Assembly: GCA_020058465.1 (NCBI GenBank)
Contig: JAGVDZ010000077.1
Coordinates: 1-6,025 of the forward strand
Source: Parachlamydiales bacterium
GTDB taxonomy: Bacteria; Chlamydiota; Chlamydiia; Chlamydiales; SM23-39
Length of the DNA stretch: 6,025 nucleotides
Direction of reading: 5' to 3'
Below the pieces are notes generated by a model, which worked only from the letters and a program-made list of their open reading frames with translations, searched no databases and had not been told where the DNA came from. Positions 1 to 5,619 of this stretch are shown here, one piece after another (within the stretch, counting starts at the first letter, position 1; the number at the start of each line of letters is the position of its first letter). The position numbers and the translations under genes were made by a program.

Positions 1-1
1 A

Positions 2-91
2 TGGATAGATGGTAGGGTTGTTGCTGGCTGGCTTGAAAAAAGGGCTTATTTTGAGGCTCTGTTGAGAAAAGAGCAGAAGTCGAAACCATAA
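2..91 (+). CDS. C-terminal end of an unidentified protein (5' end outside the window)
   Basis: This is an open frame of 29 codons that enters from the left edge and stops at TAA 89-91. The other two forward frames close within the first 15 bases, so only this frame can be coding here. The peptide has the look of a real charged C-terminus: it contains AGWLEKRAYFEALL and ends RKEQKSKP. No family is recognisable from so short a piece. It could be the tail of an intact upstream gene or part of the same decayed element as the recombinase remnant downstream. Being open over 29 codons is weak evidence alone. Confidence 0.3.
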   Translation, partial: WIDGRVVAGWLEKRAYFEALLRKEQKSKP

Positions 92-361
92 GAAAAGTCA
101 TTACTATTTTTAGCGTTTTCATAAAAGCCCTCCTGAATGTTAATGAAAAATGCTAGTCCTAAATCCTTTAAATTTCCAATGAAAAGCCTATCTCTTTATA
201 ATAAGCAGCGATGATGAAAAAGATTATTTGGATTGACTTAAGTTTCACCCTGCTGCTGTGTTCTTACGTTTTCTTTATGTAGCTTAAGAGTCATCGATCC
301 CCTCAAATTTTGGGGAAATGTATTCATCGTGTGGATACTTCAGTAAAGGTAGTCGCCTTAA
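92..361. other. AT-rich stretch with no convincing gene
   Basis: All frames are broken by frequent stops, and the base composition is visibly richer in A and T than in ileS downstream. The only notable reading is a 23-codon ORF on the plus strand (ATG at 211, TAG at 280-282). It starts MMKKIIW and is hydrophobic to its end, like a signal peptide or a tiny membrane peptide. It has no Shine-Dalgarno, so I do not call it a gene. A TAA in the recombinase frame at 359-361 marks where the downstream remnant stops being open. I found no earlier recombinase domain here, so the rest of that gene appears to have been lost rather than frameshifted. Confidence 0.5.
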
Positions 362-370
362 CTTTTAGAG

Positions 371-628
371 ATGAAGGGTCATGAGAAGGCCGATCAAAAT
401 TTTTACGTGACAGCGAACATGGTATTAAACCTGGCGGCGCGAGCGAGGGAAATCTTCGAAAGTTCTGAAGTAGATGAAAAACGACAACTTTTGAATTTAG
501 TGTTTCAGAACTTGAAATTGAACTGGAAAAACGTGCTCACACAGGTGTGTGAGCCGTTTAATACTATGATTGGATACAAGGAGCATCCAACCAATTGGAG
601 GTGGAGAGAATCGAACTCTCGTCCTTAG
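371..628 (+). pseudogene. C-terminal remnant of a large serine site-specific recombinase
   Basis: The peptide carries the characteristic tail of resolvase/invertase-type large serine recombinases: KADQNFYVTANMVLNLAARA, then REIFESSEVDEKRQLLNLVF, then QNLKLN and EPFNTM. In full-length members this segment follows the catalytic resolvase domain, the DNA-binding 'recombinase' domain and a coiled coil. All of those are missing here. Recognisable similarity starts slightly before the ATG, at about 362 (LLEMKGHEKAD), directly after an in-frame TAA at 359-361. The ATG at 371 is therefore internal to the ancestral gene and has no good ribosome binding site. The protein could not be catalytic, as the N-terminal active-site serine is absent. 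Its last residues (RWRESNSRP) are not recombinase sequence but an antisense reading of the tmRNA 3' end. The gene is convergent with ssrA, overlaps it by 33 bases and contains the ssrA terminator. It is most likely left over from an element integrated at ssrA. Confidence 0.7.
527..559 (-). terminator. Intrinsic terminator of ssrA
   Basis: Read on the minus strand, this is a strong hairpin followed by a U-run. The perfect arms are GCTCACACA and TGTGTGAGC (546-554 and 535-543) around a two-base CC. They are extended by AAACG/CGTTT (555-559 and 529-533) across one bulged base at 534. The run of five U residues comes from 527-531. It lies 37 bases past the tmRNA 3' end, a suitable place to end the precursor. 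On the plus strand the hairpin is followed by only three U residues, so termination should be mainly in the ssrA direction. It lies wholly within the recombinase remnant. Confidence 0.75.
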
Positions 629-1000
629 CAAAATCCCCACAAATGACTACATGCTTAGTGCCTGATTAAGATAAAGCCCTTCCTTGCCTTCCAGACACGA
701 TGAAGCTTGGGGAGGGCTGACATCTTCCTTTTATCTCGGTTCCCTCAGGCTGGCTAGACGCAAAGGCCCGAAAAACCACTCCAGGATGTATAACCGGTAG
801 GGACCTAAAACTCCTGGTCCGATCTTAGCCTACCGAGCTATGGCTGCGGTTAAGCAGCGACAGCAAACTCTTGACCAAAGTCAAGAGTTACGACGTTAGA
901 TTTGCCGTTTATTAAGTTCACTGGATGATTTAGGAGGTATACCAATGATCCTCCGCATGCCATCTGTGCTTCATTCCCAAGTCGAAACCATGACACCCCC
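596..1000 (-). ncRNA. ssrA: Transfer-messenger RNA (tmRNA)
   Basis: tmRNA rescues ribosomes stalled on broken mRNA and adds a degradation tag, working with SmpB. On the minus strand the 5' end reads GGGGGTGTCATGGTTTCGAC and the 3' end GAGAGTTCGATTCTCTCCAC followed by CTCCA. The tRNA-like half is complete. The seven-base acceptor GGGGGTG (1000-994) pairs with CACCTCC and contains the G3-U70 wobble that alanyl-tRNA synthetase recognises, with A73 as discriminator. The T arm is GAGAG-TTCGATT-CTCTC. The long helix joining the ends is present (968-955 with 654-638, one three-base bulge). Pseudoknot 1 (GGAGG/CCTCC with CATTGG/CCAGTG, 954-919) precedes the tag frame, and another pseudoknot (GGACC/GGTCC with AGGA/TCCT) follows it. 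CCA is not encoded: the bases after A73 are ATTGG, so the end must be added by tRNA nucleotidyltransferase. It is a one-piece, non-permuted tmRNA of 405 nt, transcribed away from ileS. Confidence 0.95.
850..906 (-). other. tmRNA tag-peptide reading frame
   Basis: The frame inside ssrA encodes GKSNVVTLDFGQEFAVAA and then stops at TAA (852-850). It lies between pseudoknot 1 and the next pseudoknot, as expected. The resume codon is placed at GGC (906-904) because it follows an AATAAAC stretch, like the AATAAAT before the chlamydial resume codon. The mature tag should carry an extra N-terminal alanine from the charged tmRNA. The hydrophobic AVAA end fits the xLAA/AxAA tails recognised by ClpXP-type proteases. 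The end of the frame is firm. The first codon is inferred, since tmRNA resume positions are not marked by a start codon. Confidence 0.8.
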
Positions 1001-1001
1001 C

Positions 1002-1033
1002 CTGAGGAGGTCTCTTGGAAGAGACCTCCTCAG
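1002..1033. repeat. Perfect inverted repeat touching the tmRNA 5' end
   Basis: The arms CTGAGGAGGTCTCTT (1002-1016) and AAGAGACCTCCTCAG (1019-1033) are exact reverse complements of 15 bases separated by GG, giving in practice a 14-bp stem with a four-base loop. On the ssrA side it would fold in the precursor leader, ending one base before the mature 5' end at 1000. No U-run follows it on either strand, so it is not an ordinary intrinsic terminator. Possible roles are a processing signal for the tmRNA 5' end, a barrier between the two divergent genes, or a protein-binding palindrome. The sequence alone does not decide. Confidence 0.85.
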
Positions 1034-1067
1034 AGGGAGCGGAAAATGACTCATAAACTTACCCCCC

Positions 1068-1076
1068 ATTCTAGCA
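1068..1076 (-). promoter_or_regulatory. Candidate extended -10 promoter element for ssrA
   Basis: Read on the minus strand the sequence is TGCTAGAAT, an extended -10 (TGn followed by TAGAAT, five of six consensus bases for the main sigma factor). No good -35 is seen at 16-18 bases upstream, which is tolerated in extended -10 promoters. A start about seven bases on, near 1061, would give a leader of roughly 60 nt before the mature tmRNA, containing the 1002-1033 hairpin. The call is by pattern only. Confidence 0.45.
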
Positions 1077-1095
1077 CAAAAGGTTGTTTTTAGAC

Positions 1096-1101
1096 TATGA
1101 T
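1096..1101 (+). promoter_or_regulatory. Candidate -10 element for ileS
   Basis: TATGAT matches the main-sigma -10 consensus at five of six positions. The hexamer 17 bases upstream (AGCACA, 1073-1078) matches TTGACA only in its last three bases. Transcription would begin near 1108, only a couple of bases before the ileS ATG at 1110, which would make the message essentially leaderless. This fits the absence of a Shine-Dalgarno before ileS, but the hexamer is short and could be chance. Confidence 0.3.
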
Positions 1102-1109
1102 GCCCCATT

Positions 1110-4100
1110 ATGTCGGACATGAAAGAAAGCTTTTCGGATCGAGAAAAAAGGGTGTTGGCTTTTTGGAAGGAGCACCAGATCTTCCAAAAGAGCTTAGACG
1201 AGAGGAGGGGGGGGCCCTTTTTTAACTTTTACGATGGCCCCCCTTTTGCCACAGGACTGCCACACTATGGCCATCTTTTGGCCGGGACAATCAAGGATGT
1301 CGTCCCTCGCTACAAGACAATGAAGGGTTTTTGTGTCCCTCGTCGGTTTGGGTGGGATTGTCATGGTCTTCCCATCGAAAATGAGATTGAAAAAAACTAT
1401 CACCTTTCTGGCGCCTTGGATATCGAAGCCTTTGGAGTGGATTGTTTCAATGAGGCGTGTCGAGAGATTGTTCTTCGTTATACGGGGCAGTGGAGGGAGA
1501 CGGTCGAACGGATGGGGCGCTTTGTTGATTTTGACAACACCTACAGGACAATGGACCGCTCTTTTATGGAAAGCGTCTGGTGGGTGTTTCAACAACTCTA
1601 TGAAAAGGGCCTTGTCTATGAAGGGTTCAAAGTGATGCCCTTCTCGGCAAAGTTAGGGACGCCTCTTTCAAACTTTGAGGCGAATGCCAACTACAAGGAG
1701 GTGGATGATCCTTCTTTGATCATCGCCTTCGAGTGGCTCAAGGCCCCAGGCACCTATTTCTTGGCCTGGACAACGACCCCTTGGACATTGCCTTCGAACC
1801 TTGCTTTGATGGTGCAGGGGGAAGCTGAGTATGTGAAGGTGGCATTCGGGGGGCTCAAGTATGTTGTTGCCAAATCCCGTGTGCACGATCTTTTTCGGGA
1901 GTCTGTCGAGGTGTTGGCCTCCTATCGGGGTCGAGATCTTGTAGGGATTCAGTATCGCCCCCTTTTTTCTTACTTTGTCGATCGAAAAGGGTTTTACGTC
2001 ATTGAAGAACCTGGCGTATCTGTTGAGGAGGGAACAGGGGTTGTTCATGCAGCTCCTGCTTTTGGGGAGCTTGATTTTTACGCATGTGGACGGGAAGGGA
2101 TCGAGTTGGTCTGTCCTGTCGATCAAAATGGCCATTTTACTAAAGAAGTAGAGGATTACCAAGGTCTTTGGGTGAAAGAGGCCGATAAAAAAATTATCCG
2201 AGATTTGAAGAATCGAGGACTTGTATTTGCACACGGGACGATTCGCCACCGTTACCCGTTTTGTTGGCGCTCCGACTCTCCTTTGATTTATAAAGCAGTG
2301 ACGACATGGTTTGTGGCTGTCGAAAAGATCAAAGAGAAGTTGGTTGAAGTCAATCAATCTATTCATTGGGTCCCTGAACATATCCGAGATGGACGGTTTG
2401 GCAAATGGCTGGAGCAGGCAAGAGATTGGGCCATTTCGAGAAACCGATATTGGGGGACCCCAATCCCCATTTGGCGACACAGCGAGAATGACTGGGTGGT
2501 CTTAGGTAGCGTACGGGAATTGGAAGAAAAGACAGGTCAAAAGATACAAGATCTTCACCGTCACCATATTGATCATTTGACGTTTGAAATCGATGGTAAG
2601 GTGTACCGGAGAGTCCCTGAGGTGTTTGATTGTTGGTTTGAGTCGGGATCGATGCCCTACGCTCAGCTCCATTACCCGTTTGAAGGAGAAAAGGACTTTG
2701 TCCATCGGTTCCCAGCTCACTTCATTGCAGAAGGGCTGGATCAGACAAGGGGTTGGTTTTATACGTTGATTGTCTTGGGAGTGGCTCTATTCGATCGTCC
2801 AGCTTTTTTCAATGTCGTTGTGAATGGGATTATCTTGGCAGAGGATGGGACCAAGATGTCGAAGAAGTTGAAGAATTATCCTGATCCCAACGATGTGATT
2901 GAGCTCTATGGTGCCGATGCAGTGCGTCTCTACATGCTGCAAAGTGCAGCTGTGCGGGGTGAGGACCTGAGTTTTTCAGAAAAAGGGGTGGAGCAGACTC
3001 TAAGACAGGTCCTCATTCCTCTTTGGAATGCGTACCACTTTTTTTCTACCTATGCAAAGATCTACAATTGGTCCTACGATACGGGTCATACCGAGCCTCA
3101 GACTTTGATGGATCGATGGATTTTATCTCGTCTAGCACAGTTGATTGAAGAAGTGGAGCAAGGGATGGATCGGTATGATTTGGATGCCGCCGTAGCTCCC
3201 TTTGTTGGATTCGTCGACAGTTTGACGAACTGGTATATTCGCCGTTCGAGAGGCCGCTTTTGGGCTGATGAAGATACACGAGATCGGAGGGGGGCCTTTG
3301 CAACGCTGTACGAGGTGTTAAAGACTGTGTCTAAAGTGGCAGCTCCCTTTATTCCTTTTTTATCTGAGGCCATCTATCAAGAGCTAAGAGTTCAAGGAGA
3401 TCCTTTATCTGTGCATCTATGTCTTTTCCCACAACAAGGTTCCTTTCGATGCCTGGAGCTTGAGGATGAGATGAGAGGGGCTCAGCTGGCGGTGAGCATC
3501 GGTCATGCTCTTCGTAAGGAGCACCGTGTCAAGGTGAGACAGCCCCTATCGAAGGCCTACTTAGTGACAAAAGATGGAAAGTTGGCCGAGGCATTGAGAC
3601 GACAAAAGGGGGTCATCCAAGATGAATTGAATGTCAAAGAGGTGATCATTACATCGAACGAGAGTGAATTTGTCTTTTGGCGGGGGAAACCTTGCTATCC
3701 TGTTTTGGGTAAAAAAGTGGGGAAAAATATGCCGCAGGTGGCAAGGTTGATTCAGGAAATGTCGTTTGAGTTGTTAGAGCAAATAGCTCTCGGATCTACC
3801 GTCGTACTTGATTTGGCAGGTGAAGAGTTGACCTTGGCTTCTTCAGATGTACAAGTGGAAAGGTGCATCAAGGAAGGCCGGGTGGCAGGCAACGAAGGGG
3901 CTTTAACAGTGGCCCTGGATCTGGCGTTAGACGAGACGTTGCTGCTGGAGGGTTTAGCGAGGGAGATGATCAACAAAATAAATACGATGCGAAGAGAGCA
4001 AGGGTTGGCTGTGACCGATCGGGTGATTGTGACTCTTGAAACAACGCCCCGTGTCAAGCAGGCTTTTTTGATGTTTGAAGATTTCATTGTTAAAGAGGTG

Positions 4101-4199
4101 TTGGCTGTTGACGTTTACTGGCAATCGACCGAGGGGGTGGAGTGGGACTTAAATGGGGAGTTTGTCCGGATACATATTGAACCGAGGAGATTGGTTTGA
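1110..4199 (+). CDS. ileS: Isoleucyl-tRNA synthetase, type 2 (long) form
   Basis: This cytoplasmic class I enzyme charges tRNA-Ile with isoleucine using ATP and edits misactivated valine. The protein has 1029 residues, longer than the roughly 940 of the E. coli type. The HIGH motif is HYGH at 52-55 in YDGPPFATGLPHYGH. GWDCHGLP is at 81-88. The CP1 editing domain shows TTTPWTLPSN (221-230) and GTGVVHAAPAFGELD (308-322), with the conserved editing aspartate at 322. HRYPFCWRSDSPLIYKA follows at 380-396, DQTRGWFYTL at 544-553 and KMSKK at 582-586. The tRNA-binding helical domain contains LTNWYIRRSRGRFW (705-718). The C-terminal part has the INKINTMRREQGL motif of type 2 enzymes and lacks the four-cysteine zinc finger of the E. 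coli type. Type 2 enzymes are typical of eukaryotes, Chlamydiae and some other bacteria and tend to be less sensitive to mupirocin. The start is ATG 1110 or in-frame ATG 1122. Neither has a Shine-Dalgarno, and an in-frame TGA at 1098-1100 excludes anything earlier. It is divergent from ssrA and coupled to the next gene by TGATG. Confidence 0.97.
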   Translation: MSDMKESFSDREKRVLAFWKEHQIFQKSLDERRGGPFFNFYDGPPFATGLPHYGHLLAGTIKDVVPRYKTMKGFCVPRRFGWDCHGLPIENEIEKNYHLSGALDIEAFGVDCFNEACREIVLRYTGQWRETVERMGRFVDFDNTYRTMDRSFMESVWWVFQQLYEKGLVYEGFKVMPFSAKLGTPLSNFEANANYKEVDDPSLIIAFEWLKAPGTYFLAWTTTPWTLPSNLALMVQGEAEYVKVAFGGLKYVVAKSRVHDLFRESVEVLASYRGRDLVGIQYRPLFSYFVDRKGFYVIEEPGVSVEEGTGVVHAAPAFGELDFYACGREGIELVCPVDQNGHFTKEVEDYQGLWVKEADKKIIRDLKNRGLVFAHGTIRHRYPFCWRSDSPLIYKAVTTWFVAVEKIKEKLVEVNQSIHWVPEHIRDGRFGKWLEQARDWAISRNRYWGTPIPIWRHSENDWVVLGSVRELEEKTGQKIQDLHRHHIDHLTFEIDGKVYRRVPEVFDCWFESGSMPYAQLHYPFEGEKDFVHRFPAHFIAEGLDQTRGWFYTLIVLGVALFDRPAFFNVVVNGIILAEDGTKMSKKLKNYPDPNDVIELYGADAVRLYMLQSAAVRGEDLSFSEKGVEQTLRQVLIPLWNAYHFFSTYAKIYNWSYDTGHTEPQTLMDRWILSRLAQLIEEVEQGMDRYDLDAAVAPFVGFVDSLTNWYIRRSRGRFWADEDTRDRRGAFATLYEVLKTVSKVAAPFIPFLSEAIYQELRVQGDPLSVHLCLFPQQGSFRCLELEDEMRGAQLAVSIGHALRKEHRVKVRQPLSKAYLVTKDGKLAEALRRQKGVIQDELNVKEVIITSNESEFVFWRGKPCYPVLGKKVGKNMPQVARLIQEMSFELLEQIALGSTVVLDLAGEELTLASSDVQVERCIKEGRVAGNEGALTVALDLALDETLLLEGLAREMINKINTMRREQGLAVTDRVIVTLETTPRVKQAFLMFEDFIVKEVLAVDVYWQSTEGVEWDLNGEFVRIHIEPRRLV
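4184..4189 (+). promoter_or_regulatory. Ribosome binding site for the MscS-family gene
   Basis: GAGGAG lies inside the last ileS codons, nine bases before ATG 4199 and six before the in-frame TTG 4196. The spacing suits either, but the ATG in TGATG is the better start. Confidence 0.6.
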
Positions 4200-5260
4200 T
4201 GGAACTCTGGTGGACTTTATATGATCAGTCTTTCTGGATCTTTCGAACTCTGATCATCGTGGTCGGGACACTGTCTCTTTTCTTGTTGGAACGGTTGTTA
4301 TACCACAAGTTCTATCCCAGGATGAAAAAGAGTAGGTCTTTATTTGTTAGAGCTCTTGTGGACTCGGTCCACGCTCCTTTGATGATCTATATCTGGCTCT
4401 TAGGGCTTGCTCTGTGGATTGCTTTTGTGGGTGAAGAAGGGACATTGACGAGAAGCTACGTCAGTAAAGTGGGGACAGTGCTACTGCAAGGGGGGTCGTT
4501 TGCTCTTTTTGTATGGTTGTTGATTCGCTTTGTCAACTGTAGCGAATGGGAATTTTCCAAAAGCCGTCGTATTGACCCGACCACAGTGCATGGGGTGAGC
4601 CAGGTTGTTAAGATCTTCTTAGGTTTAATTGGAGTGATCGTCTTTCTGCAGTTGGTGGGGGTCCCTTTATCTGGTGTTGTGGCTCTCGGCGGTATTGGCG
4701 GTATCGGTCTTGGTCTGGCTGCGAAGGATCTGCTGGCCAATTTTTTTGGAGGGCTGATGATCTTTTTGGATCGCCCTTTCCAGATTGGGGACTGGATCCG
4801 CTCTCCTGACAAGGAGATTGAGGGTAATGTAGAGCATATTGGGTGGCGTTTAACACGTATACGTACCCCAGACCAGCGACCTCTTTTTGTCCCCAACTCT
4901 CTTTTTTCGACAATTTCGATCGAAAATCCGTCGAGAATGAGTCATCGGAGAATTCAAATTCCATTGAGTCTCAGATATGAAGAAGCGGTGCGTGTGCCAG
5001 AGCTTGTGAAGCAAATTGAAGCGATGCTGAAGACGCATCCCGACATTGATCAGTCGCAGTCTTCGTTTGCACGTCTTGTCTCGCTGAACCCCTATTCTTT
5101 GGAGATCTTGGTTTATACCTTCACTTTAGCGACAGACCTTCTCGACTTTCGGCGAGTGCACCACGAACTTCTCGTATCGATTTTGGCAATTGTGGCAAGT
5201 ATGGGAATGCCCGCCCACTCTTTGTCCATTCCATATCGGGACAAAGATATGTCTCATTGA
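4199..5260 (+). CDS. MscS-family mechanosensitive ion channel
   Basis: This inner-membrane small-conductance channel should open under membrane tension and release solutes during osmotic downshock. It has 353 residues from ATG 4199. Four hydrophobic segments precede the pore helix (about 12-31, 58-78, 93-112 and 136-156), so it has about five membrane spans rather than the three of E. coli MscS and is closer to the YnaI-like medium-size group. The pore helix and its continuation contain GGIGGIGLGLAAKDLLANFF (164-183), with the alternating Gly/Ala packing of TM3. This leads into LDRPFQIGDWI (190-200), the family signature at the start of the beta domain. EGNVEHIGWRLTRIRT and FVPNSLFS (208-237) are the conserved middle-domain motifs, followed by an alpha/beta C-terminal domain. 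The ATG overlaps the ileS TGA by one base, so translation is probably coupled to ileS. TTG 4196 would add one residue. I cannot assign a specific paralogue name. Confidence 0.9.
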   Translation: MELWWTLYDQSFWIFRTLIIVVGTLSLFLLERLLYHKFYPRMKKSRSLFVRALVDSVHAPLMIYIWLLGLALWIAFVGEEGTLTRSYVSKVGTVLLQGGSFALFVWLLIRFVNCSEWEFSKSRRIDPTTVHGVSQVVKIFLGLIGVIVFLQLVGVPLSGVVALGGIGGIGLGLAAKDLLANFFGGLMIFLDRPFQIGDWIRSPDKEIEGNVEHIGWRLTRIRTPDQRPLFVPNSLFSTISIENPSRMSHRRIQIPLSLRYEEAVRVPELVKQIEAMLKTHPDIDQSQSSFARLVSLNPYSLEILVYTFTLATDLLDFRRVHHELLVSILAIVASMGMPAHSLSIPYRDKDMSH

Positions 5261-5619
5261 TTCTTGTTAAGAAATTCCTTGCTTTGATACGGTGCACTAT
5301 ATCGGGGCGCACGAGAGCTCCTTGTTGACTCATCGAATTGTGGTGTTATACACAAATGACCTCAAAAGTTGGTTTTTGACAGTGTCGGCGATGCTTGGAG
5401 TTCACCTTTCTTGGTATCTCTAAACTTTTTAAGTTTAGCTGCTTCAGAAAGATGAATTCCAAACTACCTCCTTGTCAAATTCCTAAATTTTGAATTCATT
5501 TGTGTATACTGATTCTTCCCTATTGTTCTCCGATGTGTCGAAGATCTGTTGCATAAGTCCCCATTTGGACTTTGAGCATCTCTTCGTCAAACAATTAGAT
5601 CGCTATACGGCGAGTTGTG
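5261..5619. other. Non-coding stretch between the channel gene and the pmp-like gene
   Basis: No gene is supported here. A short plus-strand frame from TTG 5490 to TAA 5711 overlaps the start of the pmp-like gene in another frame. It has no ribosome binding site and an unlikely cysteine-rich make-up. Possible promoter pieces are a perfect TTGACA at 5376-5381, which has no matching -10 at 16-18 bases, and TATACT at 5505-5510 (five of six -10 bases), which has no good -35. A small palindrome sits at 5420-5438. No tRNA or clear intrinsic terminator with a U-run was found, so where the ileS-channel transcript ends is not visible. Confidence 0.6.
5420..5438. repeat. Small perfect inverted repeat in the intergenic region
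   Basis: CTAAACTT and AAGTTTAG are exact reverse complements around TTT. The stem is mostly A-T and no U-run follows, so terminator function is doubtful. It lies between the end of the channel gene and the start of the pmp-like gene and could be a weak transcript end or a protein-binding palindrome. Confidence 0.5.

Noticed and set aside
570..590. TTGGAT/ATCCAA inverted repeat next to the ssrA 3' end
   Set aside because: It has only six pairs around a nine-base loop and no U-run. The stronger hairpin at 527-559 explains termination. It may help trim the 3' end, but nothing in the sequence shows it.
604..628. RWRESNSRP as a genuine protein C-terminus
   Set aside because: It is the antisense reading of the tmRNA T arm and nearby bases, a common artefact where a frame runs into a tRNA-like gene.
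1002..1033. Inverted repeat as an intrinsic terminator
   Set aside because: No U-run follows it on either strand, and it sits at the 5' side of both flanking genes, where no transcript should end.
1194..1595. Long minus-strand frame opposite the start of ileS
   Set aside because: It is antisense to a fully recognisable IleRS and has no recognisable domain or ribosome binding site. The same applies to the frames opposite the rest of ileS and the channel gene (for example 1668-2480, 3752-4087 and 4456-4896).
5376..5381. Perfect TTGACA as promoter of the pmp-like gene
   Set aside because: No acceptable -10 lies 16-18 bases downstream, so the hexamer alone does not support a promoter.
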